From Pantoea trifolii (GTDB lineage Bacteria > Pseudomonadota > Gammaproteobacteria > Enterobacterales > Enterobacteriaceae): a stretch of 64,000 bases of DNA. The notes under the pieces were generated by a model. That model made no database searches. It was given only the letters and a program-made list of their open reading frames with translations, and had not been told where the DNA came from. The number at the start of each line of letters is the position of its first letter. The first letter of the stretch is position 1. The stretch is taken from contig NZ_JANIET010000002.1 in NCBI RefSeq assembly GCF_024506435.1, positions 248,001-312,000 on the forward strand. Direction: 5' to 3'. Position numbers and translations under genes: made by a program. Positions 8,428 to 17,023 of this stretch are shown here, one piece after another.

Positions 8428-8814
8428 TTGTTTACTCATATGCGTATTGCCAAACCCGTCTCCAATCTTGAACGATCTTTTCTGATGTATAGTCAGGGAC
8501 TGGATTTACACAAATTAGCTGAATTCAATGATCATGACGGTTTCAATGGACTGATGTTAGGACGGAAGGGCTTAGACTGGCACATTGAATTCACCTTTTG
8601 CCTTAGTCATCCCATTCAACCTTTGCAAACTCAGGAGGATTTACTCGTTCTTTATTATTCAGATGAAAATGCGTGGATAGATGCCTGTGCAAGGATGATA
8701 GAAGCCGGATTCAACATGACGAACTCATTTAACCCTTACTGGGATATCAACGGAAGGACATTTGTTGACCCAGATGGATACAGAGTGGTTATCCAAAATA
8801 AGGCATGGGTATAA
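8428..8814 (+). CDS. VOC (glyoxalase/dioxygenase superfamily) protein (128 aa)
   Basis: The sequence shows one VOC module: MRIAKPVSNLERSFLMYSQGLDLHKLAEF at the start, DWHIEFTFC with the first metal-ligand-type histidine, and GRTFVDPDGYRVVIQNKAW at the end, the typical D-P-D-G-Y-R-V/L strand. It belongs to the YycE-like branch of small enzymes or resistance proteins. The TTG at 8428 lies ten bases after GGAG, while the ATG four codons later is 22 bases away, so TTG is the better start. Substrate unknown. Flanked on both sides by palindrome copies. Confidence 0.8.
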   Translation: MFTHMRIAKPVSNLERSFLMYSQGLDLHKLAEFNDHDGFNGLMLGRKGLDWHIEFTFCLSHPIQPLQTQEDLLVLYYSDENAWIDACARMIEAGFNMTNSFNPYWDINGRTFVDPDGYRVVIQNKAWV

Positions 8815-8863
8815 TTTCAATTATTATTGCCAGTCCACTGGCCGTCTAGTTGCAAACCTGACG

Positions 8864-8887
8864 GTCTGCTCCTCGCTCACAGCGGAC
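8864..8887. repeat. 24-nt palindrome copy
   Basis: GTCTGCT, centre CCTCGCTCAC, then AGCGGAC. A weaker half copy (TTCGCT...AGCGGAC) follows at about 8904-8926. It separates the VOC and GNAT genes. Confidence 0.7.
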
Positions 8888-8947
8888 GGTGTTCAAATTA
8901 GTTGTTCGCTTAGGGCCATGAGCGGACATCGATGAAAATTCTGTGAA

Positions 8948-9388
8948 TTAAACGTCACGAGATTTCTCTAATTTGATGTCAGTGCCATTGAGATCTGTTT
9001 CATTACCCCAACCGAGCTGCATATAAAATTTCGCCGCGCGACTATTCTTATCGGTTTCCAACCAGGCAATATCATGATGTTGGAATAACTCCTGCTCGGC
9101 GAGCATAACAAGCCTGCGACCTATTCCTTTGCCTTCATATTCAGGCAGAACAAAGGCCGCAAACAGACATCCTTCATCCGGAAATATCATGGAGAAGCCA
9201 ATGATTTTATTATTTTCAGTCGCAACCCATGCGCAAAGACTTTTTTCAACCATATCGCCTACCACGCTTTCGGTAATACCCATCTGCCGCATCTCTTCAC
9301 GGCTCAGGTGATTCTCGATTACCGATGTTCTGACGTCGAACGTTCCCTCGATATCAGAAAGTCGAGCTGTTCTTATGTGGAAACTCAT
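8948..9388 (-). CDS. GNAT family N-acetyltransferase (146 aa)
   Basis: The N-terminus MSFHIRTARLSDIEGTFDVRTSV is the usual first strand and helix of GNAT proteins. The acetyl-CoA binding motif A is seen as GCLFAAFVLPEYEGKGIGRRLV, with the Q/R-x-x-G-x-G/A core at EGKGIG. Motif B follows as WLETDKNSRAAKFYMQLGW. The protein transfers an acetyl group from acetyl-CoA to an unknown amine or amino acid. It is a single gene between palindrome copies at 8864 and 9474. Confidence 0.88.
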   Translation of the reverse strand: MSFHIRTARLSDIEGTFDVRTSVIENHLSREEMRQMGITESVVGDMVEKSLCAWVATENNKIIGFSMIFPDEGCLFAAFVLPEYEGKGIGRRLVMLAEQELFQHHDIAWLETDKNSRAAKFYMQLGWGNETDLNGTDIKLEKSRDV

Positions 9389-9473
9389 TAGTCTTACTCC
9401 ATGTATGACGAAATAATTTTGATAATAATGTCAAAAAAAACAACGGAATATACACTTTAAGGCGGCAAATTAT

Positions 9474-9497
9474 GTCAGCTTTTCGCTCACAGCAGAC
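9474..9497. repeat. 24-nt palindrome copy
   Basis: GTCAGCT, centre TTTCGCTCAC, then AGCAGAC. It is the last copy found on the right side of the accessory strip and lies just before an IS30-end relic. Confidence 0.7.
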
Positions 9498-9528
9498 GTC
9501 GTTTTCCTCGGGCTTGGCCGCTTTGTGA

Positions 9529-9571
9529 TGTGAATTCAACCGATGGATGCAACACACTTATTGAACCGCTC
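9529..9571 (-). mobile_element. IS30-family end relic
   Basis: The sequence TGTGAATTCAACCGATGGAT matches the IS30-family terminal repeat at 3700 with few changes. Read on the minus strand it encodes the transposase tail ERFNKCVASIG followed by a stop, against ERFNQCVASIS in the intact copy. Everything upstream of the tail is gone. This is an older, diverged copy rather than a duplicate of the complete element. Confidence 0.75.
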
Positions 9572-9630
9572 AGTTTTTAATGTAGAGAACGGCCTCCTAA
9601 AGTTAACCCTGCATATGATAAAAATAACAT

Positions 9631-10653
9631 TCACTCATTTACAGTATTAGCGCCTCTCTCTGATCGCTGACGCATAGCGCCCGGCGGATAGCCATTGATG
9701 CGCTTGAACGCTCTGCTAAACGCTGCCTGCGAGGCATAGCCAAGACGTAGAGCAACGGTGTCAATTGAGATCTTATCGTGAGTAATCCAGTGACCCGCGA
9801 TGCGCATTCGCACTTCTCTTGCATAGCGCTGGGGAGGTATGCCGATGATTGATTTGAAGCGTTCAGCAAAAACAGAACGCGACACATGCGACTGGGCAGC
9901 AAGCTCGGCAACAGACCACTCCCGGCTTGTATCACGATGAATGGCCAGAATGGCGCGGGCAAGTCGTGGATCACGTAACGCAGCGATCAGGCCTGCGGCG
10001 TTCTCGCTACCGTTTTCGATCCATCCACGCACAATCATGGCCGCCGCCACTTCTGCGAGGCGTGCCAGAATGCCCGCAAAGCCCGCGCGTCCGGAACAGA
10101 TTTCCGATTTCATCGCGCCCAGAACGGGAACCAGCCCCGGATAAATTTGTTCGTTTGCCTCAACCACGATGGCTTGCGGCATCAGTTTACCCAGGCCCTG
10201 CATTCCACCAAGATCGAACTCCATACAGCCATAAAACAGAACCGTGCTGGGTGTCGGATGCGAACTCGGGCAGGTGTTAATTCCGCTGACGGCCTCGCCT
10301 AATGGCGCAGAGCCGAACGTGTCGATATGTTGAAATGAACAGCTGGCATCCGATAAAAGCTGATGCTCCTCACCCTGCGGCATGAACACCATGCTGCCGG
10401 CGTGCAGTTCGTGCAACGTACCCTCACTTGTGCGAAGCAGCGCAGTACCCACGGCGATGTAATGAAAATAGGCGTGTCCCGGCCTGTTGCTAAAACCGAC
10501 GCCAAACTCAGAACCCGTCTGCAAGCGACGATACTGCACACCACGCAGCCGCATTTCCAGCAGCAATTCACTGATGAGCTCGGATGACAGGGCAAAATAT
10601 TTATTCACATGCATATTCGGAGTTTCGGGTAAAAAATCAGGGTGAGGCATCAT
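9631..10653 (-). CDS. AraC-family transcriptional regulator with cupin-type sensor (340 aa)
   Basis: Residues 30-200 form a cupin-like ligand domain (SEFGVGFSNRPGHAYFHYIAVGTALL and HELHAGSMVFMPQGEEHQLLSD). Residues 230-330 hold the two AraC helix-turn-helix units (WSVAELAAQSHVSRSVFAERFKSIIGIPPQRY and ISIDTVALRLGYASQAAFSRAFKRINGYPPGAMR). It is divergent from the MFS exporter with only 64 bp between the starts, so it probably controls that gene. GGA sits about eight bases before the chosen ATG-ATG start. Confidence 0.9.
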   Translation of the reverse strand: MMPHPDFLPETPNMHVNKYFALSSELISELLLEMRLRGVQYRRLQTGSEFGVGFSNRPGHAYFHYIAVGTALLRTSEGTLHELHAGSMVFMPQGEEHQLLSDASCSFQHIDTFGSAPLGEAVSGINTCPSSHPTPSTVLFYGCMEFDLGGMQGLGKLMPQAIVVEANEQIYPGLVPVLGAMKSEICSGRAGFAGILARLAEVAAAMIVRGWIENGSENAAGLIAALRDPRLARAILAIHRDTSREWSVAELAAQSHVSRSVFAERFKSIIGIPPQRYAREVRMRIAGHWITHDKISIDTVALRLGYASQAAFSRAFKRINGYPPGAMRQRSERGANTVNE

Positions 10654-10717
10654 AGATCGTCCAGTTGCTCGACTCTAGACTTGGAGCTGTGATTTTTTAC
10701 TCCAGAAAGAGTGTGTT

Positions 10718-11920
10718 ATGAGAAATGAAGCAACTGAAGCTGTATCCGCAAGTTTAACCTGTTCTGAACCCAAAGAATCCGCATGGATGGCCGTGATTTC
10801 ACTGACTATGGGGGTGTTTGGCTTACTGACAGCAGAATATCTTCCTGCCAGCCTGCTGACACCCATGGCCGCCGATCTCGGTGTGACCGAAGCGCTCGCT
10901 GGTCAGGCTGTGACAGTAACGGCTGTGGTGGCCCTGTTTGCGGGTCTGATGGTTCCCCGCCTGACGCGTAATTATGATCGCCGTACTGTTTTGCTGGGTT
11001 TTACCGTGCTGATGATTGCCTCTAACCTGCTTGTCGCACTTTCATCCAGTCTGGCTGTTTTGTTAATCATGCGCATCTTGCTGGGCATCGCGCTGGGAGG
11101 CTTCTGGAGCATGGCAGCTGCTGTAGCTATGCGGCTGGTTCCTGCTCAAAGCGTCCCGCGTGCTCTCTCCGTTATTTTTAGCGGTATCGCTGTCGGAACC
11201 GTAGTTTCGATCCCGCTGGGAAGCTATTTAGGTGGGCTTTATGGCTGGCGTAGCGCTTTTATCGCTGCAACCGCAGTAGGCGTACTGACTCTGCTCTTTC
11301 AGCTGTTTACCCTTCCCGCAATGGCTCCGCGTCGAATGATGGTAACGGCATCTGTCATGGATTTACTCCGCCGCCCAGGCATTGCGGTGGGAATGACGGG
11401 GTGTGTAATTGCCCATACGGGTCAGTATGCGCTGTTTACCTATATTCGGCCGGCTCTTGAAAATATTATTCAACTTGATGTGGATCGTTTGTCTTTGATA
11501 TTGCTTGGATTTGGCGTCGCTAATTTTATCGGAACGCTGCTTGCCGGGTGGCTGATGGAGAAAAGCCTGCGTCTTACCCTGATACTGATGCCAGCACTTG
11601 TTGGTGTGGCGGCATTAAGCATGATTTTGCTGCCACTCAAGGAAACAGGATTGATGTTGTTCGTTGCGTTGTGGGGAATGGCATTTGGTGGCGTTCCCGT
11701 TGCGTGGTCAAACTGGGTAGCGCGTTCCGTTCCCGATCAGGCTGAAACCGCTGGCGGCATGGTAGTCGCAGCCGTTCAGTCCTCAATTGCTGCGGGTGCT
11801 GCGTTGGGAGGATTACTTTTTGGTCTCAGCGGCGTAACCGGTGTTTTCATCGCCGCTGGTTGCATAATGTTTTTTGCCGCGCTGGTTATTGGACTAAAGG
11901 TGAGGGATACGCTGACCTGA
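10718..11920 (+). CDS. MFS transporter, DHA1 NepI/arabinose-efflux type (400 aa)
   Basis: Twelve hydrophobic segments are visible, with an MFS signature after helix 2 (LTRNYDRRTVLLG) and LIMRILLGIALGGFWSMAAAVAMRLVP in helices 4-5, the pattern of the NepI/YdhP/SotB drug and sugar exporters. It is divergent from an AraC regulator and followed 44 bp later by a convergent secreted hydrolase. It resembles the second MFS gene at 17024 closely in helices 1-5, so the two are paralogues. Export substrate unknown. Confidence 0.9.
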   Translation: MRNEATEAVSASLTCSEPKESAWMAVISLTMGVFGLLTAEYLPASLLTPMAADLGVTEALAGQAVTVTAVVALFAGLMVPRLTRNYDRRTVLLGFTVLMIASNLLVALSSSLAVLLIMRILLGIALGGFWSMAAAVAMRLVPAQSVPRALSVIFSGIAVGTVVSIPLGSYLGGLYGWRSAFIAATAVGVLTLLFQLFTLPAMAPRRMMVTASVMDLLRRPGIAVGMTGCVIAHTGQYALFTYIRPALENIIQLDVDRLSLILLGFGVANFIGTLLAGWLMEKSLRLTLILMPALVGVAALSMILLPLKETGLMLFVALWGMAFGGVPVAWSNWVARSVPDQAETAGGMVVAAVQSSIAAGAALGGLLFGLSGVTGVFIAAGCIMFFAALVIGLKVRDTLT

Positions 11921-11964
11921 CCATTTCCTACAACAACGATTTAAATGAAGGCCAGCTACATCCT

Positions 11965-12870
11965 TTATTGGTTTAAGAATGACGTTACCGCTTGGGAAAA
12001 CCGTTTTGGCTGATCAAGCATGACAAAGTGAAAGCTGTTATCGATGCGCGTGAAATGGACATCGGATGCAGATGCATAGGCTTGACGATACATGGCATCC
12101 ACGCTGGCTGCAGGAACGCCGAATAAAGCGTCATACGCGTACACGATCTCCATCGGCGCTTTGATGCGGGCGAGTTCGGGGCGCAGATCGGTAATCATCA
12201 ATTCATACACGGCATCCGCAACTGTTTTACGATCAGAATTGAGTCCCGCAGTCACCAAAGCTGGTCTCATCGCCTCAGTCTTCACTAAACGGATGAGGGA
12301 TGTTTTCTGAAACTCTTTGAATTGCTCCGGCGACTGTCCCAGTAGCCAATCCCGCGTCGCTGTTGCATGCCGTTCAGAAGTCTCTGTGGTCGCCGCGGGA
12401 TCAATCATCAACGTATAGAATGGCAAGGCGTCGACGATCATCAAACGACTGACCTGGTCAGGATGACGGGCCCCGATCATCAGGGCAATCTCCCCCCCAA
12501 GCGAATGGCCAATGATCGCCGGTGCTTCAATGTGCTGGATTTGAATGTAATCAGCGATGGCGTCAACTGCCGGAGCGATGACCTTGCCATCTGGATTGGA
12601 GAGGGCAGGTGTGCTTGCAAAACCGGCAAGTTCAACAAGATGAACTCGGTGGCTTTTACGCAAAGTTGCTGCTAAATCAGTCCAAACTTCGCGAGACGAC
12701 GCCAGCCCCGGAATCAATATGACATCCGGTCCTGCGCCTTGCGTCTCTACAGAGATGCGTTGCGAGTTCGAATGCACTGCAGGTATCGGCTGAGTTTCTG
12801 ACGCTGAAACTAAGACGGACATCAATAGAAGCGCCCCTCCGAACGTGGCACGTATATTTGCGCCAGGCAT
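11965..12870 (-). CDS. Secreted alpha/beta hydrolase (301 aa)
   Basis: A signal peptide (about residues 1-24, MPGANIRATFGGALLLMSVLVSA) precedes an alpha/beta-hydrolase fold. The oxyanion strand is VILIPGLASSREVW, the nucleophile elbow is GHSLGG, and the catalytic histidine is in NSFHFVMLDQP near the C-terminus. An acid is likely in AYDALFGVP. The fold suggests an ester or lactone substrate in the periplasm. AGGA lies eight bases before the ATG. It is convergent with the MFS gene rather than in its operon. Confidence 0.88.
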   Translation of the reverse strand: MPGANIRATFGGALLLMSVLVSASETQPIPAVHSNSQRISVETQGAGPDVILIPGLASSREVWTDLAATLRKSHRVHLVELAGFASTPALSNPDGKVIAPAVDAIADYIQIQHIEAPAIIGHSLGGEIALMIGARHPDQVSRLMIVDALPFYTLMIDPAATTETSERHATATRDWLLGQSPEQFKEFQKTSLIRLVKTEAMRPALVTAGLNSDRKTVADAVYELMITDLRPELARIKAPMEIVYAYDALFGVPAASVDAMYRQAYASASDVHFTRIDNSFHFVMLDQPKRFSQAVTSFLNQ

Positions 12871-13079
12871 GAATGTAGTCCTTTATATTTTATCCCTGAT
12901 AAACCGGGTTTGGCTGACATAAGAGTGTGTCATAAAAGGTAAAATTATTAAGGGATGGATACAAAGGATTTTAATGTTCCGCTTACAGTTTCGTGTCAAA
13001 AATGTGGGTTACTGGCAGTATTCTGAGTTGAATAAAAGGGAACAATTCACCCGCCATCAGCAATATGGACTGCACACGA

Positions 13080-14255
13080 TCAAATGAACGTTTCATTTTT
13101 GTCAGTCTCAAAACCCATATATATCGCATTGAGTCGCTTTCTGAACAACACGGGATCGTGTTCCAGGCAAATGCGCGCGAGTGAATTTTTAGCGCGCTCT
13201 GATACGATTTTTCTGTCGCTGATGATTTGCAATATGTAGGTTTTCAACTGAGATACGATGGCATTTCTCAAAACGGTTTTGTCCTTCAATGAGACTACCG
13301 TTAGCTCTAACATCGGATTCAGGGGGCAGCGGATCAGCCAGCCGGCATTTTCTGGGTTGATTTCTGGCAGAGCCCTGACATTCGTCGTTATAACCGGGCA
13401 GCCGCATGCCTGCATCTCCAGAACGGAAAAGCCGTACGTCTCCTGCCAGGTTGGTAGTAGCCCGACATCAGAGGTCTTAATTAACGCCAGCACCGCGTCG
13501 TTGGTCAGCGACGTATGGTGACGGAATATCGGGCAATCACGCAGCTTATCTTCCACACATTTTCTAAAAACGTCGTCATCCTGGAACGCCTGGTGAGCCA
13601 CATTATGCGTTTTGCCAGGATCACCAACCAGATTTACGCGCACGTCGTTCACACTTATCAGGTTTTCCCTTAAAAGCTGGGTAAAGGCCAGCACTACTTC
13701 TGCACCTCCCTTGCGATAGAACTCATTACCCACGAAGGTGAATGTCACCGGTCCTTCCTGAACAACCACGCTTTTTTTATGCAGTATCGGCTGCGGAGGA
13801 TGGAGTACGTGCAGTTTGGGCCCAATGATGGCCTGCTCTTCAGGAAAATGTTCCAGCAGCCGCAGCTGAATCTGCCGTGTGGCTTCTGAGATAGCGATGA
13901 TGCCCTTACAGCGCGGAGAGCAGACGTACCTGAGTTCCCGCGCCAGCTCGGGGTTGGCAAATTTCTGTATTCCGCCAACGGGCAGAACACGAGGCAGTTC
14001 GGTTTCAAAGGTCGCCACCCAGTCGCCCGGCCCCGAAGAGACTTCATTGAAAAGGTGGATAATGTCCGCATCAACGGAAGACATCAGGGGCAGTGGGCGG
14101 AAAATAAAGAGCTTGTTTTTATGCAATAAGCGCTGCCTTATAACGTTGATCCAGGTCCAGATGTTTCTGGGACGGTAATCCAGGTAGCGATGTGAAGGGT
14201 CTGTAATGATATTTCTCTTTTCCGGGTAGCCATTACCCCCCACGATAATCTTCAT
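13080..14255 (-). CDS. Glycosyltransferase, GT4 (GT-B) type (391 aa)
   Basis: The start at 14255 (MKIIVGGNGYPEKRN) has AGGGGG five bases upstream and is preferred over an ATG eight codons earlier. The C-terminal GT4 nucleotide-sugar site is visible as VTFTFVGNEFYRKGGAEVVLAF, VRVNLVGDPGK and TWQETYGFSVLEMQACGCPVITTNVRALPEI, with the E-x7-E-type element. The N-terminal half is less conserved. It would move a sugar from an activated donor to a glycan or lipid acceptor. It stands alone with no other polysaccharide gene nearby, in DNA that is AT-rich on its upstream side. Confidence 0.85.
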   Translation of the reverse strand: MKIIVGGNGYPEKRNIITDPSHRYLDYRPRNIWTWINVIRQRLLHKNKLFIFRPLPLMSSVDADIIHLFNEVSSGPGDWVATFETELPRVLPVGGIQKFANPELARELRYVCSPRCKGIIAISEATRQIQLRLLEHFPEEQAIIGPKLHVLHPPQPILHKKSVVVQEGPVTFTFVGNEFYRKGGAEVVLAFTQLLRENLISVNDVRVNLVGDPGKTHNVAHQAFQDDDVFRKCVEDKLRDCPIFRHHTSLTNDAVLALIKTSDVGLLPTWQETYGFSVLEMQACGCPVITTNVRALPEINPENAGWLIRCPLNPMLELTVVSLKDKTVLRNAIVSQLKTYILQIISDRKIVSERAKNSLARICLEHDPVLFRKRLNAIYMGFETDKNETFI

Positions 14256-14745
14256 TTTTCCCCCTGCTGGCGAGTGCAAAAAATTAACAGGATTAATTGA
14301 AATATGCTTGCAATTAAAAATGGTAAATAGGTATTTGCGATCTATATGTAGTTATGATGTTTAAGAAAAAGTCTGAATGCGTCATGATTGCACAGGTTGT
14401 TGATACCAAATAAAAATCCGCCCTATGCTGCTGCTTTCAGACACGCTTAATTATGCACGGGTATGCAGACAAAAGACGTGTATTTGCATCTTTTTACTGG
14501 CTTTCCAGAATACTTCGGTAGAGAGAGTACCAATGCTAATTAAAAAGTTATGTGGCTGATAACCGATGAAACAGGATATCTGCCTTGCATTAAGCAAGAA
14601 TCCAATCTGTTTTATCAGGTAATAGAAAAATATTATGTGAAAAGTGCAATAAGCCTGAAATCTGGGAAAGCCTCTAATTAAATATTGTCCGATCCTTTTG
14701 ATCTACACAAAAAAAGAGTCTGCGGATGCTTAGGGCTCTTATCCC
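14256..14745. other. AT-rich gene-free stretch
   Basis: About 490 bp between the divergently located start of the glycosyltransferase gene and the 3' end of the LysR gene. It is distinctly AT-rich and holds no open frame with a ribosome site. A promoter for the glycosyltransferase must lie at its left end. Nothing else could be identified. Confidence 0.5.
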
Positions 14746-15630
14746 CTAAATTCTCAGCGTATCAATCACCGCGCGCAAAGCGGGCGACACATTGCGATGT
14801 GGATAATAGAGAAATGAACCTTCCAGACGTTGGCTGTAACGTTGCAGTACTCTGATCAGTTTCCCTTGTTCCAGATCCTCAGATACCAACTCTTTCGGGA
14901 CATAAGCCAGTCCCAGACCCAGAGCGGCGGCTTTTGCTTCCATATAACTGTCAGCAAAAACCCATTGGCCTTGCGGCCGATGGGTGATTTTTTTTCCATC
15001 CTGATTGAGTTCCCATGCGTACAGGCTGCCATCACCAAACTGGTAAGCGATGCAGGGATGAACGGCTAAATCTGCCGGAACTTGCGGAAAGCCGTAGCGA
15101 CGAAAGTGTTCGGGCGTACCGACAACGACCATCTCCATGTCGGGCGAAATGCGCACAGCAATCATACCCTTGCCCACTTCTGGCCCCAGACGTATACCCG
15201 CATCGAATCTTTTCGCAATAATATCGACAAACCGACTTTCGCTGATGAGTTCCAGTCTGATATCCGGGTAGTGTTGCTTGAACACCGCAAGCTTCGGCAG
15301 CAGCACTTTATCAATCGCGTGCTGGCTGGCATTGATGCGTACCGTACCGGATGGCGTCTGGCGATAGTGGGCCAGCGTAGCGAGTCCCGTATCTAAAGCA
15401 TCGAATCCTGACTCAACGGTTTGATAGAGCTGCTCACCGGCATGGGTGAGCGATAATCTGCGCGTGGTACGAACAATGAGTTGAACGCCCAGTCTTTCTT
15501 CAAGCTCACGTACTGAACGACTGATTCCTGATTGCGCCAGGCCAAGGCGTTGCGCTGCGGCGGTAAAACTTCCCTCGCGCACCACCAGCATGAACAAATA
15601 GAGATCGTTGTAGTTTTCCCGTTTTGCCAT
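14746..15630 (-). CDS. LysR-family transcriptional regulator (294 aa)
   Basis: The start at 15630 (MAKRENYNDLYLF) has GAGG eight bases upstream and fits the LysR N-terminus, while the longer frame adds 19 unlikely residues. The winged helix-turn-helix spans residues 5-62 (GSFTAAAQRLGLAQSGISRSVRELEERLGVQL). The remainder is a periplasmic-binding-like effector domain. It is divergent from the secreted hydrolase/MFS pair at 15803-18238 and most likely regulates it. Confidence 0.92.
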   Translation of the reverse strand: MAKRENYNDLYLFMLVVREGSFTAAAQRLGLAQSGISRSVRELEERLGVQLIVRTTRRLSLTHAGEQLYQTVESGFDALDTGLATLAHYRQTPSGTVRINASQHAIDKVLLPKLAVFKQHYPDIRLELISESRFVDIIAKRFDAGIRLGPEVGKGMIAVRISPDMEMVVVGTPEHFRRYGFPQVPADLAVHPCIAYQFGDGSLYAWELNQDGKKITHRPQGQWVFADSYMEAKAAALGLGLAYVPKELVSEDLEQGKLIRVLQRYSQRLEGSFLYYPHRNVSPALRAVIDTLRI

Positions 15631-15802
15631 TATCCCGTCCTCGTATCCGCATCGCCATTTAGAACAATTTGATATCAATCTTAGCAAATATTGCCCTCTA
15701 ATCAGAACGCATACTGCTGACTAAAATGTGCGTATTGCAATAAAGCACAGCAGCGTTGTCAGTATGAAACCTGCCTCTTTTAGGTTTTTCAGGAGGATTT
15801 TG

Positions 15803-16939
15803 ATGAATGTTTTCACCAAAAAACTGACAGCTGCGATACCTGCATTGCTGCTATGCGCATCATTTAGTGGAGTTACAACCATGAGTTATGCTGATACAAA
15901 CAACCCGAACGCACCCGTTTCGCTGGTCAAAAAGTGGGACAAAACCTTTCCTGAAAGTACCAACGTTGATCATCGTAAAGTGACCTTTCAGAACCGCTAC
16001 GGCATCACTTTAGTCGGGGATCTCTATCTTCCGAAGGATCGCGGTGAGCGAAAGCTGGCAGCCGTGGCCGTCAGCGGGCCTTTCGGTGCGGTCAAAGAAC
16101 AGTCCAGCGGCCTGTACGCGCAGACGCTGGCTGAACAGGGATTTGTTACCCTCGCGTTTGATCCTTCATACACGGGCGAAAGTGGCGGCTACCCGCGTAA
16201 TGTGGCGTCTCCAGATATCAATACCGAGGATTTCAGTGCAGCGGTTGATCTCTTGGGTCTGCAAAAAGAGGTGGATCGCAACCGAATCGGGCTGCTCGGT
16301 ATTTGTGGCCTGGGCGGCATGGCGTTAAACGACGCCGCTATGGATACCCGCGTTAAAGCCGTGGCAACCAGCGTGATGTATGACATGAGCCGCGCGATGG
16401 GTCATGGTGTGGGCGATGGCAAAGACCGCTACACCACCGCCGATCGTCGTGCTGTGTTGCAGTATCTGAACGCGCAGCGCTGGAAGGATGCGGAGAGCGG
16501 CACTTTCACGGCTGGCAGTCACAACATCTATGTCGACGAAAACGGTAAAGCCAGCGCCTCTGAGCGTATTCTGCCGGAAACGTTACCCGCTAATCCAAAT
16601 CCAGTTTTGAAGGAGTTTTTTGATTATTACCGAATGCCGCGTGGTTTCCATGCGCGCTCGGTTAACTCAACCGGCGCATGGAATGCAACCATGCCGCTGT
16701 CGTTTATGAATATGCCGCTGCTGAGCTATGCAAATGAAATCACTATCCCCGTGCTTGTTGTGACCGGTGAAAAAGCCCATTCACGTTATTTTGCTGAAGA
16801 TGCCTTTAAAGCGATCGGGAGCAAAGAGAAAGAGCTGGTAATTATTCCAGGGGCAAACCATGTGGACTTATATGACAACGTTGCTGGAAAGATCCCGTTT
16901 GCTAAATTTGAACAATTTTTTAAATCAAATTTAAACTAA
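15803..16939 (+). CDS. Secreted alpha/beta hydrolase with Cys nucleophile motif (378 aa)
   Basis: The ATG at 15803 has a strong AGGAGG seven bases upstream and opens a signal peptide (MNVFTKKLTAAIPALLLCASFSGVTTMSYA). The fold is that of the YcjY / dienelactone-hydrolase-like group: GITLVGDLYLPKD, FVTLAFDPSYTGESGG, and a nucleophile elbow GICGLGG, in which cysteine replaces the usual serine. The histidine is probably in PGANHVDLYD. It is followed 84 bp later by an MFS gene with a small stem-loop (GCCACC/GGTGGC at 16967-16989) between them. Confidence 0.88.
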   Translation: MNVFTKKLTAAIPALLLCASFSGVTTMSYADTNNPNAPVSLVKKWDKTFPESTNVDHRKVTFQNRYGITLVGDLYLPKDRGERKLAAVAVSGPFGAVKEQSSGLYAQTLAEQGFVTLAFDPSYTGESGGYPRNVASPDINTEDFSAAVDLLGLQKEVDRNRIGLLGICGLGGMALNDAAMDTRVKAVATSVMYDMSRAMGHGVGDGKDRYTTADRRAVLQYLNAQRWKDAESGTFTAGSHNIYVDENGKASASERILPETLPANPNPVLKEFFDYYRMPRGFHARSVNSTGAWNATMPLSFMNMPLLSYANEITIPVLVVTGEKAHSRYFAEDAFKAIGSKEKELVIIPGANHVDLYDNVAGKIPFAKFEQFFKSNLN

Positions 16940-17023
16940 CTTACTGAAATAATGCATTTTTACCATGCCACCTGTAATCCTCGGGTGGCGTTAACCTGTC
17001 TGATGTAACGCAGGGAATTGATA

